From Bog-473 sp963704355 (lineage in GTDB: Bacteria > Actinomycetota > Acidimicrobiia > Acidimicrobiales > RAAP-2): a stretch of DNA of 64,000 nucleotides. Below, in pieces: positions 18,592-26,711 of the stretch (the stretch's first letter is position 1; every line of letters begins with the position of its first letter). A model generated the notes under the pieces. It had not been told where the DNA came from, did no database searches, and saw nothing but the letters and a program-made list of their open reading frames with translations. The position numbers and the translations under genes were made by a program. The DNA lies in NCBI GenBank assembly GCA_963704355.1, contig OY969891.1, forward strand, positions 1,364,001 to 1,428,000, written 5' to 3'.

Positions 18592-19548
18592 ATGATCGAC
18601 CCGGAGCTGACCGCGGTCCTCGACCTGATGCCGGTGATCGACCTGCACGATCCGGTGGCGGCGCGGACGGCGTTCGAGAAGATGATCGTGGCGATGCGCA
18701 CCCCGCTGCCCCAGGCCGAGGCGCTCGACATCGAAGACCGCATGGTGCCCGGCTGGGAGGGCGACCCGGAGGTCGCGGTCAGGGTCTACCGGCCCAAGGC
18801 GATGCCGGCGGGCACGTCGGTGCCCGGCATCCTGCTCATCCACGGCGGCGGGTTCGTCGTGGGCAGCGTGGAGGCCGAGCACGTCGGTGCGGTGCTCCTG
18901 GCCGTCGACGCGGGCGCCGTCGTCGTGTCCGCGGAGTACCGGCTGGCGCCCGAGCACCCCTACCCGGCCGGGCTGCACGACTGCTACGCCGCGCTGTCGT
19001 ACCTGCATGCGGACGCGGCGAGCCTCGGCGTCGACACGGCGCGGGTGGCGGTGGTGGGCGCGAGCGCGGGCGGGGGCCTCGCCGCGGGCACTGCGCTCTT
19101 GGCCCGCGACCTCGGCGGACCGCCGGTGTGCTTCCAGATGCTGCACATCCCCGAGCTCGACGACCGCCTCCAGACGCCCTCCATGCAGACCTTCGTCGAC
19201 GCGCCGGTGTGGAACCAGCCGCTGGCCGTCCAGAGCTGGCGGGCCTATCTCGGCGAGCGGGCGGGCGGAGACGACGTGCCGATCTATGCGGCGCCGGCCC
19301 GGGCCACCGACCTGCGCGGCCTCCCGCCGGCGTACGTCTCCACGGCGGAGAACGACCCGTTGCGCGACGAGGGCATCGCCTACGCGCTCGCCCTGCTGCG
19401 GGCCGGGGTGTCGGTCGAGCTCCACCAATTCCCGGGCACGTTCCACGGCTCCGCGCTCGTAGCGCGCGCTGCCGTCTCGCAGCGGGCGTCGCGGGAGGCC
19501 GCAGTCGTGCTGCGTCGCGCCCTCGGGGTCGTCCGCGAAGAGGTGTGA
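18592..19548 (+). CDS. alpha/beta hydrolase of the hormone-sensitive lipase family
   Basis: A 318-residue esterase. The oxyanion-hole motif HGGGF is near residue 84, the nucleophile elbow GASAGGG near 156, and the Asp-His partners are in ENDPLRDEG and FPGTFHGS. This is the HSL/type IV carboxylesterase pattern. It likely hydrolyses short acyl esters and may work with the upstream SDR, though no pathway is evident. RBS GAGGA is close to the ATG. Confidence 0.9.
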   Translation: MIDPELTAVLDLMPVIDLHDPVAARTAFEKMIVAMRTPLPQAEALDIEDRMVPGWEGDPEVAVRVYRPKAMPAGTSVPGILLIHGGGFVVGSVEAEHVGAVLLAVDAGAVVVSAEYRLAPEHPYPAGLHDCYAALSYLHADAASLGVDTARVAVVGASAGGGLAAGTALLARDLGGPPVCFQMLHIPELDDRLQTPSMQTFVDAPVWNQPLAVQSWRAYLGERAGGDDVPIYAAPARATDLRGLPPAYVSTAENDPLRDEGIAYALALLRAGVSVELHQFPGTFHGSALVARAAVSQRASREAAVVLRRALGVVREEV

Positions 19549-19558
19549 CGCGGGCGGC

Positions 19559-20713
19559 TCAATGAGAGCCGGTGGCGCTCAGGGCAAGGATGCCGAGCAC
19601 CAGGGCCGGGGGCACGCTGATCAGCCCGAGCCGGGCGGCGTGCGCAACGTCGGGCCGCGCGTGGGCTCCGCGGGCCGCCCGTAGCCACAGCACCCAGGCC
19701 AGTGACCCTGTCACGAAGAGGTTCGGGCCCACATTGAGCCCGAGCAGGAGAGAATACGGGTGCGGGGGGACGCGCGCCGCCAGCAGCGAGGCGGCCGGCA
19801 GGTTGTTCACGAGCACGCTCACGACGGCGGCCACCGGCGCGGTCGCCCAGGTGCCCAGGTGCCCCAGCATCGTCGCCGGTCCGGACCAGGCGCGCCCGAG
19901 GGCGCCGAGGGCGACCGCGAGCCCGAAGAGACCGACCAGCACCGGAAGACCGAGCACTGCGATCGCCGCTTCCGGTGTCGTCGTGCGCCGCGGGAGGCGA
20001 AGAGCCACGGCGGCGACGCCGACTGCCAGCACCGGAAGCGCCGGTGAGCGCAGCACGACCACGAAAACCGTCACCGCGGCCACGGCGAGCAGCCCCACGC
20101 CGAGCACGGGACGTTCGGGCGCGGTGTCGGGCGCGATGGTCGTGCGCAGCGAGTCGCGGTGGACCACTCCGACCACGACCGCTGTCACGGCCGCGGCGAC
20201 GAGGCCGGCCAAAGCCATGTGCTCCAGGAAGGTCCGGCCCGAAAGATGGAGGTGCCCGAGCACGATCACGTTGGTCAGGTTCGATCCGGGTAGCAGGAGC
20301 GAACCGGCGTTCGCGAGCAGGAGGCTCGCGTAGAGCAGCGGCGCCTCGCCCTCGCCGCGGCGGTGCGCCGCGGCCACCAAGACCGGCGTGAGGAAGGTGA
20401 CCGCGGTATCGAGGTTGAGCAGGGTCGCGACCACCACGACCAGCAGCGAGCTCCCCGCGTAGAGCGCCCAGCCGTTGGGCGCCAGCCGTGCCAGCGCGTG
20501 ACCCCCCGCCTCGAACAGCCCATCGGCGGCGGCGACGAGGCCCACCAGCAGGAGCCCAGCGACGAGCACGAACGCCGGCCAGTCCTGCGCGGCCGCGGCG
20601 CGAGCGTCTCCCGGCACGGTGAGGCCGGCGGCAATGGCGCCGGCGCCCCCCGCTCCGGCGAGGGCCCACTGCAGCCGGCCGGTCCGGGCGCGCACCGTCC
20701 CCATGCGTTGCAC
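19559..20713 (-). CDS. ArsB/NhaD-like ion transporter
   Basis: A 384-residue inner-membrane transporter of the ion transporter superfamily. About 10-11 hydrophobic helices are visible, with the half-repeat motifs NLDTAVTFLTPVL and LLPGSNLTNVIVLG in the first half and LVNNLPAASLLAAR with GLNVGPNLFVTGSLAWVL in the second. This architecture fits arsenite, citrate or Na+/H+ antiporters; the ion is not predictable. There is no nearby arsenic gene, so a role in arsenic efflux is unproven. It converges with the upstream hydrolase; the two stop codons are about 10 bp apart. Confidence 0.8.
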   Translation of the reverse strand: MQRMGTVRARTGRLQWALAGAGGAGAIAAGLTVPGDARAAAAQDWPAFVLVAGLLLVGLVAAADGLFEAGGHALARLAPNGWALYAGSSLLVVVVATLLNLDTAVTFLTPVLVAAAHRRGEGEAPLLYASLLLANAGSLLLPGSNLTNVIVLGHLHLSGRTFLEHMALAGLVAAAVTAVVVGVVHRDSLRTTIAPDTAPERPVLGVGLLAVAAVTVFVVVLRSPALPVLAVGVAAVALRLPRRTTTPEAAIAVLGLPVLVGLFGLAVALGALGRAWSGPATMLGHLGTWATAPVAAVVSVLVNNLPAASLLAARVPPHPYSLLLGLNVGPNLFVTGSLAWVLWLRAARGAHARPDVAHAARLGLISVPPALVLGILALSATGSH

Positions 20714-20869
20714 GCTGCTTCTGTGCCCGCCCTCACCCCGGACGAAACCGCCGCTCCGAGTGGGCCGCGCGTCGCCTGACCCGGCCGGTGCACGGGTGGA
20801 ACGCGATGGCGCCTACCCTCGCAAGCACCATCCGTTCCGCAGTCCAAAGCCAAGGAGTCCGCTGGCACC

Positions 20870-21265
20870 ATGTCCGACGTCTTGTCGCCCAAGGCTCGTG
20901 CGCTCATGGAGCGACCCGTCATCGCCTCGCTGGCGACGCTCTTCGCCGACGGCTCGCCGCAGATCACCCCGCTGTGGATCGACCTCGACGGCGACGACGT
21001 CCTCTTCAACACCTCCGAGCACCGTGTCAAGGCTCGCAACATGCACCGCGATCCGCGCGTCGCCGTCTCGGTGATCGACCCCGACGACCCCTACAACGTC
21101 GTCGCCTTCCGCGGCACCGTGGTCGACATGACCCGTGAAGGCGCGGACGCCCACATTGACGCGCTGGCCCAGAAGTATCTCGGGACGGACTATCCCGGCC
21201 ATGCGGAGGGCCAGGTGCGCGTCATCGTGCGCGTGCGTACGGACCACATCGCCATCCAGGGCTGA
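20870..21265 (+). CDS. PPOX-class F420-dependent oxidoreductase
   Basis: A 131-residue split-barrel protein of the PPOX family that uses deazaflavin F420 in actinobacteria. The N-terminal ERPVIASLATLFADGSPQITPLWIDLDGDDVLFNT and the RVKARNMHRDPRVAVSV segment mark the subgroup. Such enzymes reduce unsaturated or quinone-like compounds; the specific substrate is unknown. AAGGAG precedes the ATG by about 13 nt. It is divergent from the ArsB-like gene. Confidence 0.88.
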   Translation: MSDVLSPKARALMERPVIASLATLFADGSPQITPLWIDLDGDDVLFNTSEHRVKARNMHRDPRVAVSVIDPDDPYNVVAFRGTVVDMTREGADAHIDALAQKYLGTDYPGHAEGQVRVIVRVRTDHIAIQG

Positions 21266-21326
21266 CCGAGCGGCGTGCCGAGCGCGCCGAGAGGCTCGCG
21301 GAAGGGTTCGGGGTAACGTCCGGCGC

Positions 21327-21958
21327 ATGGCGTTCAAGGGCTGGCCCGACCGCGCGCTCGCCTTCTTCGAGGGCCTCGAGGCCGACAACTCGAAGGCCTA
21401 CTGGCTCGACCACAAGGACGTCTACGAGCACCACGTCAAGGCGCCGATGGAGGCACTCCTGACCGAGCTGTCGGGCGAGTTCGGCGACTGGCGGCTCTTC
21501 CGTCCCTACCGCGACACCCGCTTCAGCCGGGACAAGTCGCCCTACAAGACGACCATCGCCGCCCGGATCGGGCACGGCTACGTCCAGTTCTCGGCCGACG
21601 GCCTGCTGGCCGGAGCGGGCACGTACCACATGGAGCCCGACCAGCTGACGCGTTTCGCGACGCGGTGGTCGAAGACAAGACGGGGATGAAGCTCCAGCGC
21701 ATCGTGGACGAGCTCGGGAAGTCAGGGCTGGACGTCCACTCCATGGAGTCGCTCAAGACCGCACCCAAGGGCTACCCCAAGGAGCACTCGCGCATCGAGT
21801 TGCTCCGCCTGAAGGGTCTGGTGGTCTCGAGGCACTGGCCGCCGGCGGCCTGGCTGGGCACGGCGGCCGCCAAGCAGCGGGTCCTCGAGGTGTTCCGCGC
21901 CGCCAGGCCCATGCTGTCGTGGCTCGAGTCAACCGTCGGCGGCCCCCTCGAGGGTTAG
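21327..21958 (+). pseudogene. DUF2461 (TIGR02453) family protein, frame-broken by one base
   Basis: The 5' frame encodes FKGWPDRALAFFEGLEADNS and RPYRDTRFSRDKSPYKT, characteristic of DUF2461. It loses frame near 21657, where the family would read TRFRDAVVEDKTG but the DNA gives TRFATRW. The other frame then resumes with VEDKTGMKLQRIVDELGKSG to the end. The span is one base short of a multiple of three, and one inserted C repairs it to 210 residues. Function is unknown. A -10-like TAACGT lies 8 nt before the ATG, fitting a leaderless start. A sequencing error is at least as likely as a real mutation. Confidence 0.8.
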
Positions 21959-21980
21959 CGCCGGCTCGACCCGAGGCGGG

Positions 21981-22763
21981 TCAGCCGGCCGAGTAGCAGG
22001 TCATCGACAGCGACCCGTTGGCGTAGCCGTCGACCAGCAGCTCGGGCTGCGCGCCCGAAGCCGCCGCCACCCCGGCGAAGTAGACGAGGGGGAGGAAGTG
22101 GTCGGGGGTCGGCACCGCGAGCGCGTAGTCGGGGTGCTCGGCCAGCGCCGGCACGTCGTCGGGCCCGGCCAGCACGACCGCTCGGGCTGCCTCGTCGAAA
22201 CGCTCCGCCCAGTCGAAGCCGGCGTCGGGGAACCGCGGGTCCATCATTCCGAGGTTGTGCACTACGTTGCCGCTGCCCACGATGAGCACGCCGCGCCCAC
22301 GCAGCGGCGCCAACCGGTGCGCCAGCTCCAAGTGGTCGTCGAGCGGATGGAGCGCGTTGATGGCGAGCTGCACGACCGGCACGTCGGCGTCCGGGTACAG
22401 GTGCGCCAGGACCGACCACGTGCCGTGGTCGATGCCCCAGCTGTCCTGGTCGAGGCCCACCCATCGCGGCCGGGCCACTTCGGTCACCTCCGCGGCGATC
22501 TCCGGCGCGCCCGGGCAGCCGTAGTCGAAGGCGAAGAGCTCGTCGGGGAACCCGAAGAAGTCGTGGATGGTGCGCGGCCGTGCCATCGCGGTGACCATGG
22601 TGGTGTTCGTGTACCAGTGCGCCGAGATGCTCAGGACGGCGCGGGGCCGGGGGATCACCGCGCCGATCCGGGCCCACGTCTCGGTGTAACGGTTGCGCTC
22701 CAGCGCGTTCATGGGGTTGCCGTGGCCCACGAAGATGACGGGGAGCGAGTCGCCGTCGCGCAC
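21981..22763 (-). CDS. ygiD: class III extradiol (4,5-DOPA-type) dioxygenase
   Basis: A 260-residue ring-cleaving dioxygenase of the LigB/DODA family. The metal-binding and acid-base His residues appear in FVGHGNPMNAL, SISAHWYTN, GSGNVVHNLG and TPDHFLPLVYFAG. YgiD-type enzymes open catechols such as DOPA using a divalent metal and O2; the physiological substrate in bacteria is often unknown. The full family length is present. It lies downstream of the desaturase gene on the same strand with a 55-bp gap. Confidence 0.88.
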   Translation of the reverse strand: MRDGDSLPVIFVGHGNPMNALERNRYTETWARIGAVIPRPRAVLSISAHWYTNTTMVTAMARPRTIHDFFGFPDELFAFDYGCPGAPEIAAEVTEVARPRWVGLDQDSWGIDHGTWSVLAHLYPDADVPVVQLAINALHPLDDHLELAHRLAPLRGRGVLIVGSGNVVHNLGMMDPRFPDAGFDWAERFDEAARAVVLAGPDDVPALAEHPDYALAVPTPDHFLPLVYFAGVAAASGAQPELLVDGYANGSLSMTCYSAG

Positions 22764-22818
22764 CTGCTCACCTTACCGAGCGGGGCGAAGCGGGGACCGA
22801 GGACTTCCCGGCCGGCAC

Positions 22819-23805
22819 TCAGGCGGCGAGCGCCTTCACCTCCGTCGCCGCGTCCGCGCTGGACAGCGCCTTCCACAGCGACCAGTAGTTCTTGTAGGTG
22901 ATGCCGTCGGTGACGTAGCCGGCGCGCTCGAGCTCACGGTGGTAGGCGGGGAGATTGCGCCAGGGCACGCCCATGTCGACGTGGTGGGCCAGGTGCCAGC
23001 CGGTGTTGTACGGCACGATCCAGAAGCGAGCCAACCACGACTGGCGCACGTTGTGCGTCGTCGCGCGCCGGTCCGGGCTGCGCTCCATCCCCCCGTGCTC
23101 GGCGATCGAGCGCAGGCGGTTGATGACGCGCCATTCGGTCATCCAGGGAAGGAACCAGAACAGCGGGTAGATCCACCAGCGCCCCGTCGTGGCCCACAGG
23201 GCAGCCCACAGGACGGCCTGGACGCCGAAGATGGACAGGCCGATGGAGCGGAACGGCCCCTGGCGCGCCGTGTTCTTGACCAGCGGGACGAAGTTCTTCC
23301 AGCCGCTGATGCCGATCGCGTCGCGGAACAGGCGGCGGTACAGCGAACGGCGCGTGCAGCGATACGGCCCGTAGAAGGCCATGTCGGGCTCGTCGGGACC
23401 GAACTCGTCCTTGTGGTGAGCGAAGTGCACCCGGCGGTAGAGCTGCACCGGGGTGAACACCGGGTAGGCCACGACCCACTTGCCGATCCAGTCGTTCCAC
23501 CGCTTGTTGGTGAACAGCAGTTTGTGCGCGGACTCGTGCATCAGGATCGCGAAGCGGGCGTACATCGGCCCCATGAGCACGAAGGCGATCAGGTAGCTCC
23601 ACCACTGGTCGATCCACACCGCACCGCCGATGATGACGGCGACCCAGAACCAGACCATGGCGACCGAGAGCGCGTTGCGCACGTTGGCGATGCGCCGCAG
23701 CTCGGCCCGCAGTGGGGGAAGCGCCATCCCGTTGGCCTGGAGCCGCTGGCTCGGGAGGACGTCGGGCCGGTCCTCGACATCCGGCACCATGGTTGTGGTG
23801 GCCAT
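22819..23805 (-). CDS. membrane fatty acid desaturase
   Basis: A 328-residue di-iron membrane desaturase/hydroxylase. Three histidine boxes are visible: HESAH near residue 95, RRVHFAHHKDEFG near 135, and GWHLAHHVDMGVPW near 275. Two pairs of hydrophobic helices flank them. It probably introduces a double bond in acyl chains or oxidises a related lipid. I chose the ATG at 23805 because a strong promoter places its -10 only 7 nt before it. A PaaX-like regulator is divergently transcribed from the same 27-bp gap, so direct control is likely. Confidence 0.9.
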   Translation of the reverse strand: MATTTMVPDVEDRPDVLPSQRLQANGMALPPLRAELRRIANVRNALSVAMVWFWVAVIIGGAVWIDQWWSYLIAFVLMGPMYARFAILMHESAHKLLFTNKRWNDWIGKWVVAYPVFTPVQLYRRVHFAHHKDEFGPDEPDMAFYGPYRCTRRSLYRRLFRDAIGISGWKNFVPLVKNTARQGPFRSIGLSIFGVQAVLWAALWATTGRWWIYPLFWFLPWMTEWRVINRLRSIAEHGGMERSPDRRATTHNVRQSWLARFWIVPYNTGWHLAHHVDMGVPWRNLPAYHRELERAGYVTDGITYKNYWSLWKALSSADAATEVKALAA

Positions 23806-23812
23806 GGGCTCG

Positions 23813-23841
23813 ATATTACGGTATTCAGTCAAGTGACGCAA
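23813..23841 (-). promoter_or_regulatory. desaturase promoter
   Basis: Reading the minus strand, -35 TTGCGT and -10 TAATAT are separated by exactly 17 bp, and the start ATG follows the -10 by 7 nt, implying a leaderless transcript. The -35 overlaps the first codons of the divergent PaaX-like gene. Confidence 0.7.
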
Positions 23842-23854
23842 GTAGGTAATACCG
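23819..23854. promoter_or_regulatory. inverted repeat between desaturase and PaaX-like gene
   Basis: CGGTATT and AATACCG form a perfect 7-bp inverted repeat with a 22-bp spacer, straddling the desaturase promoter and the start of the regulator gene. It is a natural candidate operator for the PaaX-like protein. Confidence 0.55.
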
Positions 23855-24606
23855 CCGTTGCCCGGCCCCCGGGGCGCCCCCTCACGGCGCGCTCGGTCCT
23901 GGCCAGCGCGTTGCTGGGCATGGATCCGCCCGAGCTGCCGGTGGCCCAGCTCGTCCGCCTGGCCGGGCTGTTCGGCATCGGCGGGAACCGCGCCCGCGTG
24001 GCGCTCAGCCGCATGGTGGCGGGGGGCGAGGCGACCACCGACGGCGCCGGGCGGTACCGCCTGGCCGGGCACCTGGCGGCACGCCAGTCGCGCCAGTCGG
24101 CCAGCCGCGCCGGCCGGACGGCCGCCTACGACGGCACCTGGTGGTTGGCCGTGGTGACGACGGCGGGCAGCACGGCCGAGGTGCGCGGGGCGCGACGGCG
24201 GGCCCTGGCCTACGCCCGGCTGGCCGAGTTGCGCGAGGGCGTCTGGATGCGGCCGGCCAACGTCGCCGTTCCGCTTCCCGACACCCTGGACGCGGACGTC
24301 GAGGTGATGCAGGCGCGCCCGGGCGATCCGGTTCGGCTGGTGCACCTGCTCTGGGACCTGGCGTCGTGGGCCGGCCATGCCGACCAGTTGGTCGGCGAGC
24401 TCGCGGCGCTGGCGCCCGACGGGCCCGAGGCGCTCGCCCCGGGTTTCGTGCTGTCCGCCGCCGTCCTGCGCCACCTGCAGGCCGACCCGCTCCTGCCCCC
24501 CGAGCTCCAGCCCGCCGACTGGCCGGGCGGGCGCCTGCGCGAGGACTACGACGGCTGGGACGCGCGCTACCGCGCCACGCTGCGCGCCTGGAGCCGCGTC
24601 GGTTGA
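23833..24606 (+). CDS. PaaX-family transcriptional regulator
   Basis: A 257-residue regulator. The N-terminal winged helix (LTARSVLASALLG, LVRLAGLFGIGGNRARVALSRM) and the following YDGTWWLAVV and RLAELREGVWMRPANV segments match the PaaX family, classically repressors that respond to phenylacetyl-CoA. Here the neighbour is a desaturase rather than a phenylacetate operon, so the ligand may be an acyl-CoA; that is inference. Start GTG 23833 lies 10 nt after a TACGGT -10-like site. It is divergent from the desaturase by 27 bp and ends at a strong bidirectional hairpin. Confidence 0.82.
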   Translation: MTQVGNTAVARPPGRPLTARSVLASALLGMDPPELPVAQLVRLAGLFGIGGNRARVALSRMVAGGEATTDGAGRYRLAGHLAARQSRQSASRAGRTAAYDGTWWLAVVTTAGSTAEVRGARRRALAYARLAELREGVWMRPANVAVPLPDTLDADVEVMQARPGDPVRLVHLLWDLASWAGHADQLVGELAALAPDGPEALAPGFVLSAAVLRHLQADPLLPPELQPADWPGGRLREDYDGWDARYRATLRAWSRVG

Positions 24607-24609
24607 CCG

Positions 24610-24645
24610 CTCCGGCCGCCCCGGCAGTCACCGGGACGGCCGGAG
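24610..24645. terminator. bidirectional terminator hairpin
   Basis: CTCCGGCCG-C-CCCGG and CCGGG-A-CGGCCGGAG form a 14-pair stem with one C/A mismatch and a 6-nt loop, CAGTCA. It starts four bases after the PaaX-like stop and sits before the end of the convergent secreted-protein gene. No U-tract is present, as is common in GC-rich actinobacteria. Confidence 0.7.
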
Positions 24646-24658
24646 GGGCGCGACCCGA

Positions 24659-25858
24659 TCAGTGCAGCAGGTCCAGGCTGTTGGCGGACCCGTTGTCGTC
24701 GACGAAGAGGAGCCCGTGGCCGCCGGGCGCGACGGCGAGGCCGAACAGGTCGCCTGCGCCGTCGAACGGGTCCAGCCCGATCGTGTCGACCTGCTGGCCG
24801 CCCGGGGTGATCTCCACCGCGTCGGGGTTGTTGGCGTTCACAGTGATGAGGTCCCCATTGGGCGCCGTGGCCAGGCCGAGCGGTGCGTCCAGGCTCCCAC
24901 CGGTGCTGACGGTGGTGCCCCCGCCGAGAAGGGTGGACTGGCGCGTCGAGGCGTGAGGGATGGCGGCGATCCGGCTGTTCACCGTGTCCGCCACATAGAG
25001 GGTGCCGTCCTGGCCGAGCGCGACGCCCGTCGGCCCCAGTACCAACGCGCTCGAGTTGAGCTCCTCGGCGAAGCCCTCACCGATCCGCTGCGTGGCGACC
25101 AGCACCGGTGGTTGGCCCGACGGCTCGTACACACTCAGCCGGAGCACGGTGCCACGCGTCACCTCGCTGCCGCCCGCGGCCACGGTGCCGTTGAGCACGT
25201 TGGTCACGAACAAATCGGCAGTGGGGCCGAAGAGCTGCAGCGACGTCATGTCCCAGGGGCCATTGATGCCGTCGCCCGACCAGGTCTCGACGGGCATCCC
25301 CTCGCTGTTCACGACGATGAGGCAGCCCGCTTTCGGGGTCCCGCTGCCGTCCTTGGTCACGGGGAGGGAGCCGACGACGACGTACCCGTCGCTCAGCACG
25401 CTGAGTGCCGTCGTCAGCCCGACGCCGCCGGGGCATGCGCCGGGCAGCGTTGCCGGGTCGATCTGGGCGAATGTGCTCACCGCCCCGCCGGGTGCAACCT
25501 CGACGATGGTCGTCCCGGTGCCCTGGAGGTTGTTGCTCGCATTGAAGTTGCTCACCAGGGTGTCGCCCCCGACCAGGTTCCCGATGCTGAAGGGAACCGT
25601 CGCCACGCCGTAGGGGTTCTGGTCCCCGTTCGCCGGCACGGCAGAAGCGATCTCGGTCGTCGTGTGGAAATGCGACAAGAACGGGGCGGGCGCCGCGCCG
25701 GCCGGCCCGGCGGCTGCCGCCGCGACCGAGGCCACGATCGCGGTGAGTGTGGCGACGCCCGTGGCCAGGAGCCTCACACCTCGGCCCGGGCCGCTCCGGC
25801 GGCCTGGTGCGTCGGGGACGGGACGGTGACCTCGACCGGTCGGCGTGCGATGTTCCAT
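24659..25858 (-). CDS. secreted NHL/SMP-30-like beta-propeller protein
   Basis: A 399-residue exported protein. A basic n-region is followed by a hydrophobic helix (LLATGVATLTAIVASVAAAAA) with AxA-type cleavage at GAAPAPF. The mature part has repeated blade-like motifs such as GPTGVALGQDGTLYVADTVNSRI and APLGLATAPNGDLITVN, as in NHL or SMP-30 propellers. No catalytic residue set is evident, so binding or scaffolding at the cell surface is most likely. I chose the ATG at 25858 because GGAGG is 8 nt upstream; the frame is open a little further. Confidence 0.78.
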   Translation of the reverse strand: MEHRTPTGRGHRPVPDAPGRRSGPGRGVRLLATGVATLTAIVASVAAAAAGPAGAAPAPFLSHFHTTTEIASAVPANGDQNPYGVATVPFSIGNLVGGDTLVSNFNASNNLQGTGTTIVEVAPGGAVSTFAQIDPATLPGACPGGVGLTTALSVLSDGYVVVGSLPVTKDGSGTPKAGCLIVVNSEGMPVETWSGDGINGPWDMTSLQLFGPTADLFVTNVLNGTVAAGGSEVTRGTVLRLSVYEPSGQPPVLVATQRIGEGFAEELNSSALVLGPTGVALGQDGTLYVADTVNSRIAAIPHASTRQSTLLGGGTTVSTGGSLDAPLGLATAPNGDLITVNANNPDAVEITPGGQQVDTIGLDPFDGAGDLFGLAVAPGGHGLLFVDDNGSANSLDLLH

Positions 25859-25957
25859 GGCGTGTGCCTCCATCCGTTGGTGCCGCGTGACGAGAGGGCC
25901 CGGCAACGGACCCTCATCTGCACTACGGGCGGGATGTCCCCTGGGATTGGTCGCCGG

Positions 25958-25963
25958 TAGCGT
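25958..25963 (+). promoter_or_regulatory. -10 element for the VOC gene, leaderless start
   Basis: TAGCGT lies 8 nt before the ATG of the VOC gene, the spacing expected if transcription begins at the start codon. Confidence 0.45.
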
Positions 25964-25971
25964 GCACGGCG

Positions 25972-26316
25972 ATGGACGTGAACGTCGCCTTCACCGGCGT
26001 CCCGGTCTCGGACCTCGCAGCCGGCCGGGACTTCTTCGAGCGCCTGCTCGGCGCGCCGCCCGACATCGTCGTGACGGACGACGAGGTGATGTGGCGGCTG
26101 GCCGAGTCGGCCTGGCTCTACATCGTGGTCGACCCGGCACGGGCCGGCCACGCCCTGGCCGCCGTGTCGGTCGGCGACCTCGACGCGACGATGAGCGAGC
26201 TCGGAGGCCGAGGTCTCCGCCCGGCGAGCGTCGAGGACGTCGAGAGTGGCGCTCGCAAGGCCACCTTCCTCGACCCGGACGGCAACTCCGTGGCCGTCAT
26301 CGAGGTTCCTTCGTAG
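25972..26316 (+). CDS. VOC (glyoxalase/bleomycin resistance) superfamily protein
   Basis: A 114-residue protein with two beta-alpha-beta-beta-beta modules: NVAFTGVPVSDLAAGRDFFERLLG at the start and ATFLDPDGNSVAVIEVP at the end. VOC proteins are metal enzymes or ligand binders; here only part of the usual metal set is obvious (the terminal Glu), so function cannot be assigned. It is monocistronic and divergent from the secreted propeller gene. Confidence 0.82.
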   Translation: MDVNVAFTGVPVSDLAAGRDFFERLLGAPPDIVVTDDEVMWRLAESAWLYIVVDPARAGHALAAVSVGDLDATMSELGGRGLRPASVEDVESGARKATFLDPDGNSVAVIEVPS

Positions 26317-26427
26317 CGCGGCTCCCTCGGTCGGGGACGCGAGCGGCACCCTGGCGCCCTTCCTCCCTCGACGATTGAAGTGGCAAAACGAAGTTGCTCA
26401 TGCGCGCACTTCGACCCTCGAGAGAAG

Positions 26428-26504
26428 GGGCAGAGGCTCTCTGTCTATGGGCAGAGGCAGAGGCTCTCTGTGTATCGGCAGAGGCAGAGGCTCTCTGTGT
26501 ATCG
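26428..26504. repeat. 27-bp tandem repeat
   Basis: Two identical 27-bp units (26451-26477 and 26478-26504) begin GCAGAGGCAGAGGCTCTCTG; a degenerate 23-bp unit precedes them at 26428-26450. Each unit holds the hairpin CAGAG-GCT-CTCTG. The surrounding 395 bp between the VOC gene and the GGDEF gene contain no supported gene; open frames through the repeat are low-complexity. Confidence 0.75.
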
Positions 26505-26511
26505 GCTTGCC

Positions 26512-26540
26512 TCTATGCAGTCGGGGCCCGTTTGCATAGA
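26512..26540. other. hairpin next to the 27-bp repeats
   Basis: TCTATGCA and TGCATAGA form a perfect 8-bp stem with a 13-nt loop, directly after the tandem repeats. It may be a small structured RNA or a terminator; no promoter is evident. Confidence 0.45.
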
Positions 26541-26711
26541 CCTAGCCCCTATACGGCGCCCGACAGTGTCGCCGGGTGCCGCCTGATCAGGTCCGTCTGT
26601 CGCGTCAGGCGAGGACCACCGGTGTCGCGGGCCAGCTGGAAATCAACGCTTCGAGAGCCCGAGCCTCCGTCGGCCACGCCGACCGGCCGAGCCAGGGGCA
26701 AGGCCCGGAGG

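Noticed and set aside
22693..23832. A long N-terminal extension of the PaaX-like protein
   Set aside because: It is the antisense of the desaturase gene; the real start is at the divergent promoter.
26428..26504. A CRISPR array
   Set aside because: The units are directly adjacent with no spacers and only two full copies.
26380..26586. A small protein read through the 27-bp repeats
   Set aside because: The sequence is repeat-derived, without a ribosome site or family likeness.
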